A stretch of 6,024 nucleotides of DNA from Leclercia sp. UBA7405 (GCA_002469605.1 DKMV01000184.1:1-6024); one strand, 5' to 3'. Counted from the stretch's first letter, positions 1-5,726 are shown. Notes: generated by a model from the sequence alone, not told the origin. Program-made: numbers and translations.

Positions 1-947
1 TGGTGATAGCTGCCGTACATCGCCGGGCGCATCAGATCGTTAAAGCCCGCGTCGATCAGCACAAAGTGGCGACTGCCCATGGTTTTCACGCTGCGCACCT
101 GCGCCACCAGCACGCCGGACTCCGCCACCAGGAAACGCCCCGGCTCGATCTCCAGCTTCACCGGGTGTCCCAGGTGAGCGGCAATCTTATCCCGCGCCGC
201 GTTCCACAGGCCGTAGTAGTGATCGGTATCGATCGCTTCTTCCTCTTCACGGTAGGGGATCGACAGGCCGCCGCCGGCGGAGATCGCCTCCAGATCCTGA
301 CCGAACTCGATAACCTGGCGCACCATGGCGTCGCACACCTGCTCAAGGTGGCCGTAATCAACGCCGGATCCGATGTGCATATGAATCCCCACCAGCTTCA
401 GGTTGTACTGTTGCAGCACCGCCAGCGCCGCCGGCAGATCGCTGTGCCAGATCCCGTGCTTGCTGTTCTCACCGCCGGTGTTGGTTTTCTGGCTGTGGCC
501 ATGACCAAACCCTGGGTTGACCCGCAGCCAGACGCGGTGGCCCGGCGAAACCTGGCCCAGCTGCGCCAGCATATCCACCGACCCGGCATTCACCGGGATT
601 TGCAGTTCATGCACCCGGGCGAGGGTTTCGCTATCAATAAGATCCGCGGTAAAGACGATGGCGTCGCCGTCGGCCTTAGGATCGTACCCCGCCGCCAGCG
701 CCCGCTCGATCTCACCCAGGGAGACGGAGTCGACCTTCACCCCCCGCTCGCGCATCAGGCGCAGAATATGGATGTTGGAGCAGGCCTTCTGGGCGAAGCG
801 CACCACGTCAAACTGATGCAGCGCCGCGATTTTCTCCCGGACGATCTGCGCGTCGTAGACCCACACCGGGCAGCCAAACTCGGCGGGCAGGCGCAGCAGG
901 TTTTCGGCATTGAGGGCGGTATCAGTAGTGTGTAGCGGGCGAGGCAT
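1..947 (-). CDS. lysA: Diaminopimelate decarboxylase, N-terminal 315 residues (3' end outside window)
   Basis: Cytoplasmic PLP enzyme that decarboxylates meso-diaminopimelate to L-lysine, the last step of lysine synthesis. The reverse-strand frame runs from ATG at 947 to the window edge without a stop, giving 315 of about 420 expected residues. It begins MPRPLHTTDT and stays very close to E. coli LysA as I recall it. The PLP lysine is K54 in RFAQKACSN. HMHIGSG lies at 189-195, the glycine-rich phosphate-binding loop SAGGGLSIP at 223-231 and the EPGR motif at 268-271. The C-terminal part with the active-site CESGD motif is beyond position 1. A GGAGA Shine-Dalgarno (953-957) stands 5 nt before the ATG and supports this start. 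It is transcribed divergently from lysR, whose product activates it in E. coli. No frameshift is seen. The long forward-strand frame over the same DNA is a codon-bias shadow. Confidence 0.97.
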   Translation of the reverse strand, partial: MPRPLHTTDTALNAENLLRLPAEFGCPVWVYDAQIVREKIAALHQFDVVRFAQKACSNIHILRLMRERGVKVDSVSLGEIERALAAGYDPKADGDAIVFTADLIDSETLARVHELQIPVNAGSVDMLAQLGQVSPGHRVWLRVNPGFGHGHSQKTNTGGENSKHGIWHSDLPAALAVLQQYNLKLVGIHMHIGSGVDYGHLEQVCDAMVRQVIEFGQDLEAISAGGGLSIPYREEEEAIDTDHYYGLWNAARDKIAAHLGHPVKLEIEPGRFLVAESGVLVAQVRSVKTMGSRHFVLIDAGFNDLMRPAMYGSYH

Positions 948-1067
948 GGTCTTCTCCGGGTGGCATCGTTTTTTAGCATTACGCCACAGGACCAGGGTAA
1001 TAAAAAATATCGTTTTATCGCCACTCTATGCAAAAATGATATGGATTACTCCTGCAAGGTCGCCCCT
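948..1067. promoter_or_regulatory. Divergent lysA/lysR control region
   Basis: This 120-bp spacer must carry both divergent promoters. For lysA, read on the reverse strand, the best hexamers I find are TAATGC (976-981) as -10 and TTTATT (999-1004) as -35, with a 17-bp spacer. Both are weak, as expected for a promoter needing an activator, and would place the start near 969. For lysR, an AAGG Shine-Dalgarno (1056-1059) lies 8 nt before the ATG at 1068. I do not see a convincing lysR promoter. A weak option is TTTTAT (1013-1018) with TGATAT (1037-1042), which would lie on top of the candidate LysR operator and fit autoregulation. The hexamer assignments are by eye and tentative. Confidence 0.45.
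1007..1042. promoter_or_regulatory. Candidate LysR operator (10-bp inverted repeat)
   Basis: The arms ATATCGTTTT (1007-1016) and AAAATGATAT (1033-1042) form an inverted repeat matching at 9 of 10 positions, with centres 26 bp apart. If lysA starts near 969, the arms sit at about -38 to -47 and -64 to -73. These are the positions expected for the activation and recognition sites of a LysR-type regulator. T-N11-A spacings occur in the distal arm (T1027/A1039 and T1029/A1041). A second small dyad, ATAAAA (1000-1005) with TTTTAT (1013-1018), overlaps the proximal arm. The repeat is directly visible. Its assignment to LysR rests on position between lysA and lysR. Confidence 0.5.
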
Positions 1068-1970
1068 ATGCCCGCCGTTAACTTACGCCATATCGAGATT
1101 TTTCACGCGGTGATGACCGCCGGTAATCTGACCGAGGCCGCACGCCTGCTGCATACCTCCCAGCCCACGGTCAGCCGGGAGCTGGCGCGCTTTGAAAAGG
1201 TGCTCGGCCTGACGCTGTTTGAGCGTTCGCGCGGGCGGCTGCACCCCACGGTGCAGGGGCTGCGCCTGTTTGAAGAGGTACAGCGCTCCTGGTACGGGCT
1301 GGACAGGATCGTCAGCGCCGCCGAGAGCCTGCGCGAGTTCCGCCAGGGCGAGCTCTCCATCGCCTGTCTGCCGGTCTTCTCCCAGTCGTTTTTACCGGCG
1401 CTGTTGCAGCCCTTTCTGGCGCGCTATCCCGACGTCAATCTCACCATCGTGCCCCAGGAGTCGCCCCTGCTGGAGGAGTGGCTCTCGGCCCAGCGCCACG
1501 ACCTTGGGCTGACGGAAACCCTGCACGCCCCGGCCGGTACGGAACGCACGGAACTGTTCTCGCTGGATGAGGTGTGCGTCCTACCAGTAAATCACCCGTT
1601 ATGCGCGAAAAGCGTGCTGACGCCCGCCGATTTTCAGGGGGAGAACTACATCAGCCTGTCGCGCACCGACAGCTATCGCCAGCTGCTGGATGCGCTCTTT
1701 GCCGAGCATCAGGTAAAACGCCGGATGGTGGTGGAGACCCACAGCGCGGCCTCCATTTGCGCCATGGTCCGCGCGGGAGTGGGCATTTCGGTGGTCAACC
1801 CGCTTACGGCGCTGGAGTATGCCGCCAGCGGTATTGCGATCCGCCCCTTCAGCCTGTCGGTCCCCTTCCGGGTGAGCCTGATCCGCCCCCTGCACCGCCC
1901 GGCCTCGGCGCTGGTGGATGCCTTCAGCGCCTGGCTTCAGGAGGGGGCCAGCCGGTTTAAGAGAGCATAA
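1068..1970 (+). CDS. lysR: LysR, activator of lysA
   Basis: Prototype LysR-type regulator that activates lysA and, in E. coli, represses its own gene. The 300-residue product starts [19 protein letters not shown]. The winged helix-turn-helix covers roughly residues 8-65, with the recognition segment around [15 protein letters not shown] (30-44). The effector-binding domain follows from about residue 94 ([15 protein letters not shown]). The frame is open upstream to an ATG at 960. I chose 1068 because the E. coli protein starts at the equivalent residue, an AAGG lies 8 nt upstream, and the longer form would translate the control region. The protein ends [11 protein letters not shown], about 11 residues shorter than E. 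coli LysR as I recall it, with a diverged tail. Its last 14 nt overlap the end of convergent ygeA. Family and role are secure from sequence and the lysA neighbour. Confidence 0.96.
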   Translation: MPAVNLRHIEIFHAVMTAGNLTEAARLLHTSQPTVSRELARFEKVLGLTLFERSRGRLHPTVQGLRLFEEVQRSWYGLDRIVSAAESLREFRQGELSIACLPVFSQSFLPALLQPFLARYPDVNLTIVPQESPLLEEWLSAQRHDLGLTETLHAPAGTERTELFSLDEVCVLPVNHPLCAKSVLTPADFQGENYISLSRTDSYRQLLDALFAEHQVKRRMVVETHSAASICAMVRAGVGISVVNPLTALEYAASGIAIRPFSLSVPFRVSLIRPLHRPASALVDAFSAWLQEGASRFKRA

Positions 1971-2649
1971 ACTCAACCGCGTCCGCCGCGTGGATGGCGG
2001 CAGTATCAAACACCGGGATCGGGCTCGCTTCTGCCGGCACCAGCAGGCCAATCTCGGTGCAGCCGAAGATGACTCCCTCGGCCCCCTGCGCCGCCAGCCC
2101 CTCAATCACGCGCAGATAGTACTGGCGCGATGCCTCGCTGAAGGTACCAAGGCAGAGCTCTTCAAAGATAATCTGGTTGATGCGCGCCCGGTCCGCTTCG
2201 TCCGGGACCAGTGACTCAATGCCAAACTGCGAGGCCAGCCGCCCGCGGTAGAAATCCTGCTCCATGGTATAACGCGTGCCCAGCAGCGCCACCCGTGTCA
2301 TCCCCTGCGCCACGATGGCCCGCCCGGTGGCGTCGGCAATGTGCAGGAAGGGCAGCGAGCAGCGTGTTTCAATCTGCGCGGCCACTTTATGCATGGTGTT
2401 GGTGCAGAGCAGGATCCCCTGCGCCCCTGCCTGCTGCAGTCCCAGCGCGGCGCTGGCCAGCATCTCGCCGGCCTTGTCCCAGTTGCCGCTGGACTGGCAG
2501 GCTTCAATCTCGTGAAAATCAACGCTGTGCAGCAGCAGGCTTGCCGAGTGCAGGCCGCCCAGCCGCTGTTTTACCCCTTCGTTAATCAGACGATAATAGG
2601 GAATGGTGGATTCCCAGCTCATCCCGCCTAACAGGCCGATAGTTTTCAT
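1957..2649 (-). CDS. ygeA: Broad-specificity amino-acid racemase YgeA (Asp/Glu racemase family)
   Basis: PLP-independent cytoplasmic racemase of the aspartate/glutamate racemase family. E. coli YgeA is reported to racemise several amino acids, with homoserine among the better substrates. The 230-residue product equals E. coli YgeA in length and aligns throughout by eye, from [15 protein letters not shown] to DAVEFMLS. The two catalytic cysteines of this fold are present: C82 in LCTNTMHK and C197 in FGCTEIGLL, so the enzyme looks intact. The ATG at 2649 has a strong GGGGAG Shine-Dalgarno (2653-2658). The 3' end overlaps lysR tail to tail by 14 nt. In E. coli araE lies beyond its 5' side. Here kdgF, divergently oriented, occupies that place. 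No clear promoter hexamers are seen upstream. The physiological substrate cannot be told from the sequence. Confidence 0.95.
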   Translation of the reverse strand: MKTIGLLGGMSWESTIPYYRLINEGVKQRLGGLHSASLLLHSVDFHEIEACQSSGNWDKAGEMLASAALGLQQAGAQGILLCTNTMHKVAAQIETRCSLPFLHIADATGRAIVAQGMTRVALLGTRYTMEQDFYRGRLASQFGIESLVPDEADRARINQIIFEELCLGTFSEASRQYYLRVIEGLAAQGAEGVIFGCTEIGLLVPAEASPIPVFDTAAIHAADAVEFMLS

Positions 2650-2686
2650 ACGCTCCCCTCTGAGTTATTTATCCATGAAACAAACT

Positions 2687-2702
2687 TGTGATCGCCTTTC
2701 CA
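2687..2702. promoter_or_regulatory. Candidate CRP site upstream of kdgF
   Basis: TGTGA (2687-2691), six bases, then TTCCA (2698-2702). This is a perfect left half and a 3-of-5 right half of the CRP consensus TGTGA-N6-TCACA. Its centre, 2694.5, is 63.5 bp upstream of the centre of the kdgF KdgR palindrome. That suits activation from about -60 if transcription starts at the near edge of that palindrome. Pectin genes of enterobacteria are commonly CRP-dependent. The site is imperfect and found by eye. Confidence 0.4.
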
Positions 2703-2747
2703 GTTCGGCGGTTCAATGTTTTCTTTTTAAACAGGCTGGGATAAATT

Positions 2748-2769
2748 AAATGAAACAATGTTTCACTAT
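2748..2769. promoter_or_regulatory. KdgR operator of kdgF
   Basis: The core TGAAACA-A-TGTTTCA (2751-2765) is a perfect 7+1+7 palindrome flanked by A/T-rich bases. It matches the known KdgR consensus of pectinolytic enterobacteria (GAAAC N3 GTTTC with A/T flanks). KdgR is an IclR-family repressor released by 2-keto-3-deoxygluconate. The site ends about 17 bp before the kdgF ATG. A weak -10 such as TAAATT (2742-2747) just upstream would put the start point inside the palindrome, so binding should block initiation. The sequence match is strong. The repressor gene itself is not in this window. Confidence 0.85.
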
Positions 2770-2785
2770 ATAACAGGACGCGAGC

Positions 2786-3109
2786 ATGTTTATTTTTCAC
2801 AAAGAGACCCGGCTGGAAGATTTAGGTAACGGCGTCACCCGCCGTATTCTGGCGCATGACGGTAAGATGATGGCAGTTGAGGTCAACTTTGAACAGGGGG
2901 CAGTTGGTCCGATGCATAACCATCCGCACGAACAGCTGACCTATGTCCTGTCCGGTGAGTTCGAGTTCACCATTGGTGATGAGAAACACGTCGTGACCGC
3001 CGGGGATACCCTGTATAAAGAGCCGCATGTGATGCATGGCTGCGTATGCCTCAAGCCCGGCACTCTGCTGGACACCTTTACCCCGATGCGTGAAGACTTC
3101 CTGAAATAA
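2786..3109 (+). CDS. kdgF: KdgF, cupin enzyme opening unsaturated galacturonate
   Basis: Small metal-dependent cupin that speeds conversion of the 4,5-unsaturated monouronate from pectin (or alginate) to the linear ketone, which is then used by KduI or its equivalents. The 107-residue product is a single cupin domain. The first cupin motif is GPMHNHPHEQLTYVLSG (41-57), where H44, H46 and Q50 are likely metal ligands. H84 in PHVMHGCV is the likely fourth. The glycine of the second motif is in TAGDTLYKEPH (71-81). The length is usual for KdgF, and there is no signal peptide. AGGA (2775-2778) lies 7 nt before the ATG. The gene stands alone under a KdgR operator and ends in tandem stops before a terminator. 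Another small cupin function is possible from fold alone, but the KdgR site and the nearby TogMN genes make KdgF the likely identity. Confidence 0.88.
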   Translation: MFIFHKETRLEDLGNGVTRRILAHDGKMMAVEVNFEQGAVGPMHNHPHEQLTYVLSGEFEFTIGDEKHVVTAGDTLYKEPHVMHGCVCLKPGTLLDTFTPMREDFLK

Positions 3110-3113
3110 TAAA

Positions 3114-3143
3114 AAGGGCGGTAAATCACCGCCCTTCTCTTTT
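3114..3143. terminator. Bidirectional rho-independent terminator between kdgF and fepE
   Basis: The arms AAGGGCGGT (3114-3122) and ACCGCCCTT (3128-3136) form a perfect 9-bp stem with a 5-nt loop. On the forward strand it is followed by a T-rich run (3138-3143). On the reverse strand the second arm runs into TTTTTATTATTT. It begins 5 nt after the kdgF stop and lies about 30 nt past the fepE stop, so it can serve both convergent genes. Confidence 0.9.
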
Positions 3144-3166
3144 ACTTTACCGCTTATTCTTACTGC

Positions 3167-4291
3167 TTATTCCATTACCGGCTCGGGTAACGGCGTGCGG
3201 CTGGACATCGCTTCACGCAGCAGCACGCTTCCGCAGGCAAAGAGTCCACCCAGCAGGGCCGCCAGGATCACAATCAACGCTTTGCCCGGTCCGTCTTTTT
3301 TCACCGGCATGGACGGCGCCAGCTGATAATTGAGCGGCTCGAAATCTACGTTTTTAATCGCCAGCTTCTGCAGCTGCGCCAGATGGTATTCCCGGTTCTG
3401 GAAATCGGCGTTCAGGGCGGTAGCGTCTTTCAGCGACTCTTCAATTTGCAGCTTGCGCGCGATCCCGTCGGCACCCAGCGCGACCGAGTAGTCCGGATCG
3501 TCTTTAATGGCCTGGCCGTTGCTGTAGGCCGGCTTTTTAATACCCGCCGCGTTCGCCACTTCCAGCGAATAGTTCAGGCGCTGCAGCTTGGTATTGTGCA
3601 GGTTAGTCAGGCGCACGCGGTCAAGCTCAAGGCGCTCGCGCTCCATAGTGGTCTTCAGGCGCAGGACGTTGCGGATGTTCTGCATGGTCTCCTGCTCAAC
3701 GATATCCGACACGTATTTGATATAGCCCTGCAGGACCACCTGCGCATCCGCAGCGGCAGGCGCGGTAAACTTCAGCGTCCAGGAGGCGTAGGGGGTTTTA
3801 TCCGCATTTTTGCCGGCGGTATTGTCCAGGGCTTTCATCTGCTCTGCCATGCCCACTACGGCACGGTGCAGGCTCAGTTCATCCACCTCTGCCCCTTTCA
3901 GCTGGCTCATCACATAGGGTGAGGTCTTCATGTACTCTTCCAGCAGCGACTGCGACTGGAATTTTTTAATAAAGAGATTAAACACCTCTTCGCGGTTGAC
4001 GTTAACGTCAACATCCAGCACCTGAATGGCGGCCAGCATCTCCTCCAGCGAGTTCCACTGGGTCTTTTCCGCCGGGGTGACAACGGCTTCGCTGGTCCAC
4101 TTTTGCGGCATCAGGAAAGAGACGGCCAGGCCGATGACGGCAAAAGCAAACACAATGGCGACGATGCGCTTTTTAGCACTTAAGAGAACATCAAGGAGGG
4201 CGAGAAGATCGATCTCTTTCGACGGTAGAGCGGGAGAGGCGTAGTGAGGAAAATCAAGGTCCGTGTTTTTCTTAAAATCCATCGTTGACAT
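3167..4291 (-). CDS. fepE: FepE-type O-antigen chain-length regulator (Wzz family)
   Basis: Inner-membrane polysaccharide co-polymerase that sets the number of O-antigen repeats added by Wzy. FepE proteins give very long chains. The 374-residue product has the Wzz layout: a cytoplasmic N-terminus with EIDLLALLDVLLSAKK (26-41), TM1 at about 42-61, a large periplasmic domain rich in helices (about 62-335), the proline/glycine signature PSMPVKKDGPGKA (326-338) and TM2 at about 338-358. Segments such as FNLFIKKFQS, SLLEEY and NAAGIKKPAYSNGQAIKDDPD closely match E. coli FepE (377 residues) as I recall it. I chose ATG 4291 (MSTMDFKKN), which aligns with the E. coli start and has AGAAG 7 nt upstream. 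An in-frame ATG at 4324 adds 11 residues but has no Shine-Dalgarno. The gene is outside its E. coli location near enterobactin genes, between kdgF and togM on the opposite strand. Confidence 0.9.
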   Translation of the reverse strand: MSTMDFKKNTDLDFPHYASPALPSKEIDLLALLDVLLSAKKRIVAIVFAFAVIGLAVSFLMPQKWTSEAVVTPAEKTQWNSLEEMLAAIQVLDVDVNVNREEVFNLFIKKFQSQSLLEEYMKTSPYVMSQLKGAEVDELSLHRAVVGMAEQMKALDNTAGKNADKTPYASWTLKFTAPAAADAQVVLQGYIKYVSDIVEQETMQNIRNVLRLKTTMERERLELDRVRLTNLHNTKLQRLNYSLEVANAAGIKKPAYSNGQAIKDDPDYSVALGADGIARKLQIEESLKDATALNADFQNREYHLAQLQKLAIKNVDFEPLNYQLAPSMPVKKDGPGKALIVILAALLGGLFACGSVLLREAMSSRTPLPEPVME

Positions 4292-4352
4292 ACTGATTCT
4301 TCTTTTGAGAGCGGGGTCAGCCATTCATACCATGGCGGTTTAAAGTGAGAAT

Positions 4353-4381
4353 ATTATACCTTTAAGTAAGAATAATCTGAA
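4353..4381 (-). promoter_or_regulatory. Predicted sigma-70 promoter of fepE
   Basis: On the reverse strand TTCAGA (4381-4376, 4 of 6) and a perfect TATAAT (4358-4353) are separated by 17 bp. The start would be near 4346, giving a 55-nt leader to the ATG at 4291. A TGTGA half-site (4392-4388) just upstream of the -35 resembles half a CRP site but lacks a good partner at N6 spacing. The good hexamers suggest a promoter that works without an activator. Confidence 0.65.
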
Positions 4382-4406
4382 CGACGATCACATTATTTTC
4401 CTCTGC

Positions 4407-4426
4407 CACTACAAAAATTAGTAGTG
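4407..4426. repeat. 6-bp perfect inverted repeat upstream of fepE
   Basis: The arms CACTAC (4407-4412) and GTAGTG (4421-4426) flank an A/T-rich 8-bp centre. The dyad centres about 70 bp upstream of the predicted fepE start. It does not resemble the KdgR or CRP sites nearby. It could bind an unknown regulator of fepE, or be chance, since a 6-bp arm pair is not rare. Confidence 0.35.
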
Positions 4427-4536
4427 AAAATCAGGTGGTTATTTGCCTCCACGCTTCCCACTTCCTCCTCTCCCCACAGAGGCCGCGCATTCAGACCAGC
4501 CGTATAGAAAGTTAAAAGTGCCGTCCATCTCACCTT

Positions 4537-4556
4537 ATTGAAACGTCGTTTCGACC
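4537..4556. promoter_or_regulatory. KdgR operator 1 of togM (upstream)
   Basis: The core GAAACG-T-CGTTTC (4540-4552) is a perfect 6+1+6 palindrome, with one further base pairing at each side of TTGAAACG/CGTTTCGA except a single mismatch. It fits the KdgR consensus. Its right part overlaps the CRP-like site at 4550-4565, so repressor and activator could compete. Its centre (4546) is 76 bp from that of operator 2. Confidence 0.7.
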
Positions 4557-4565
4557 GCGATCACA
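4550..4565. promoter_or_regulatory. Candidate CRP site of togM
   Basis: TTCGA (4550-4554), six bases, TCACA (4561-4565). The right half, read with its flanks as GATCACATTT, equals the CRP consensus. The left half matches 3 of 5. The centre, 4557.5, is about 60 bp upstream of the start predicted from hexamers at 4583-4610, the class I position. Confidence 0.5.
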
Positions 4566-4582
4566 TTTCCACCATTTACCGA

Positions 4583-4610
4583 ATGACGCGGGTTTAAATC
4601 CCAATAAAAT
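4583..4610 (+). promoter_or_regulatory. Predicted togM promoter
   Basis: ATGACG (4583-4588, 4 of 6) and TAAAAT (4605-4610, 5 of 6) with a 16-bp spacer would start transcription near 4617, inside KdgR operator 2. The weak -35 fits an activator-dependent promoter. A second possible -10, TAAAAT at 4658-4663, has no usable -35. Confidence 0.45.
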
Positions 4611-4612
4611 AA

Positions 4613-4631
4613 ATTAAAACGATGTTTTACA
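4613..4631. promoter_or_regulatory. KdgR operator 2 of togM (over the start point)
   Basis: The core AAAAC-GAT-GTTTT (4616-4628) is a perfect 5+3+5 palindrome with A/T flanks. It departs from the best KdgR sites by A/T in place of G/C at the outer core position. It covers the predicted start, the same arrangement as at kdgF. Confidence 0.6.
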
Positions 4632-4673
4632 AATCAAGAACAGCGGTTCATAACTTTTAAAATTTTGTCATAA

Positions 4674-4689
4674 CGGGCAGGAGAGCCCG
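4674..4689 (+). other. Short hairpin in the togM leader
   Basis: The arms CGGGC (4674-4678) and GCCCG (4685-4689) enclose the loop AGGAGA (4679-4684). With the predicted start at about 4617, this lies about 57 nt into the mRNA. The following sequence has only a four-T run (4694-4697), so it is a poor terminator. It may be a structural element or chance. Confidence 0.35.
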
Positions 4690-4835
4690 GACGTTTTAGC
4701 CATCATCTGTTCTCTGGAGGCGCTAATTTACGTACCTGTAACGACATTATTCAACTGCTTGCGGCGACCCGTGCTGCAGGCAGCCGTATTACAAGCCGAT
4801 TCCGTTTCAAACCCTTAATTACCAGGTAGGTATGT

Positions 4836-5726
4836 ATGAATGAAAACAAGATGCTGGGGCTGGCGTGGATATCACCCTACATAATTGGGTTGATACTCTT
4901 TACCGCCTTTCCCTTTGTTTCATCTTTCTTTCTCAGTTTTACTGATTACGATTTGATGAGCCCGCCGGTATTTAACGGCATTGAAAACTATCGCTACATG
5001 TTTACGGAAGACACCCTCTTCTGGAAATCCATGGGCGTGACCTTTGCCTACGTATTTTTAACCATTCCATTAAAACTGGCATTTGCCCTTGGCATCGCCT
5101 TTGTTCTGAACTTTAAATTACGCGGCATAGGATTCTTCCGTACCGCTTATTATATTCCGTCGATCCTCGGCAGCTCCGTCGCCATTGCCGTCCTGTGGCG
5201 CGCGCTCTTTGCCATCGACGGCCTGCTGAACAGCTTTATCGGCGTGTTTGGTCTGGATCCGGTGAACTGGCTCGGCGAGCCCTCGCTGGCGCTGATGTCC
5301 GTGACCCTACTGCGCGTCTGGCAGTTCGGTTCGGCGATGGTTATCTTCCTGGCGGCGCTGCAAAACGTTCCCCAGTCCCAGTATGAAGCGGCGATGATCG
5401 ACGGCGCCTCTAAGTGGCAGATGTTCACCAAAGTCACGGTGCCGCTGATCACCCCGGTTATCTTCTTCAACTTTATTATGCAGACCACCCAGGCGTTCCA
5501 GGAATTTACCGGACCGTACGTCATTACCGGCGGTGGACCAACCTACTCCACCTACCTGTTCTCACTTTATATCTACGACACCGCATTCAAGTACTTTGAT
5601 ATGGGCTACGGCGCGGCGCTGGCCTGGATCCTGTTCCTGGTCGTCGCGGTCTTTGCCGCTATCGCCTTTAAATCTTCGAAATACTGGGTGTTCTACTCTG
5701 CCGATAAGGGAGGCAAAAATGGCTGA
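4836..5726 (+). CDS. togM: TogM, oligogalacturonide ABC transporter membrane subunit
   Basis: MalF-like permease subunit of the TogMNAB importer, which with TogN forms the inner-membrane channel for oligogalacturonides delivered by the binding protein TogB and driven by the ATPase TogA. The 296-residue product has the usual TogM length and begins MNENKMLGLAWISPYIIGL. Six membrane segments are apparent at about 8-30, 69-91, 102-122, 153-175, 203-222 and 261-281. The EAA loop that contacts the ATPase is EAAMIDGASKW (184-194) with the conserved proline in VPLITP (202-207). The start has AGGTAGG (4824-4830), 5 nt before the ATG. The stop overlaps the togN start by 8 nt. Two KdgR palindromes upstream and nearby kdgF favour oligogalacturonide over other sugars, and the sequence matches Dickeya TogM closely from memory. 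Confidence 0.92.
   Translation: MNENKMLGLAWISPYIIGLILFTAFPFVSSFFLSFTDYDLMSPPVFNGIENYRYMFTEDTLFWKSMGVTFAYVFLTIPLKLAFALGIAFVLNFKLRGIGFFRTAYYIPSILGSSVAIAVLWRALFAIDGLLNSFIGVFGLDPVNWLGEPSLALMSVTLLRVWQFGSAMVIFLAALQNVPQSQYEAAMIDGASKWQMFTKVTVPLITPVIFFNFIMQTTQAFQEFTGPYVITGGGPTYSTYLFSLYIYDTAFKYFDMGYGAALAWILFLVVAVFAAIAFKSSKYWVFYSADKGGKNG

Larger units (their letters stand above)
4292..4835. other. 544-bp divergent intergenic region between fepE and togM
   Basis: No convincing gene is present on either strand. The fepE side (4292-4430) carries the fepE promoter and an inverted repeat. The middle (about 4440-4500) is pyrimidine-rich on the forward strand, with a minor hairpin CCTCT/AGAGG (4467-4482). The togM side holds a KdgR palindrome overlapping a CRP-like site, a candidate promoter, a second KdgR palindrome, an A/T-rich tract (4651-4673), a short hairpin, and a GGAGG without a normal start codon. 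This is unusually long for an enterobacterial divergent spacer with two ordinary promoters. Confidence 0.7.

Noticed and set aside
3..935. Forward-strand 310-residue open frame
   Set aside because: It lies wholly antisense to lysA, whose reverse-strand protein is recognisable along its whole length with its cofactor motifs. The forward frame is His/Gln/Arg-rich with no recognisable domain, typical of a GC-rich shadow.
960..1067. 36-residue N-terminal extension of LysR from ATG 960
   Set aside because: It would translate through the divergent control region and the operator dyad. E. coli LysR begins at the equivalent of 1068, where an AAGG is well placed.
1599..2105. Reverse-strand 168-residue open frame across the lysR/ygeA junction
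   Set aside because: It overlaps two well-supported genes in the wrong frames, and its composition is that of shadow translation.
2676..2690. Possible second KdgR site near ygeA (TGAAACA half)
   Set aside because: Only the left half matches. The right half agrees at about 2 of 7 positions, so it is no better than chance in an A/T-rich spacer.
3152..3172. Direct repeat of GCTTATTC at the fepE 3' end
   Set aside because: Two 8-bp copies 13 bp apart in low-complexity sequence; no mobile element or attachment-site features accompany them.
3383..3922. Forward-strand 179-residue open frame inside fepE
   Set aside because: Antisense to an intact, recognisable FepE protein, with no ribosome site or domain of its own.
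4292..4324. Upstream start of fepE at 4324 adding MADPALKRRIS
   Set aside because: No Shine-Dalgarno precedes it, and the E. coli FepE start aligns with ATG 4291, which has AGAAG at 7 nt.
4376..4392. Full CRP site at the fepE promoter (TCTGA ... TCACA)
   Set aside because: The spacing is 7 instead of 6, and with correct spacing the partner half matches at one base. Recorded only as a half-site.
4674..4700. Attenuator-type terminator in the togM leader
   Set aside because: The stem is only 5 bp, and the four Ts begin five bases after it, so termination is not supported.
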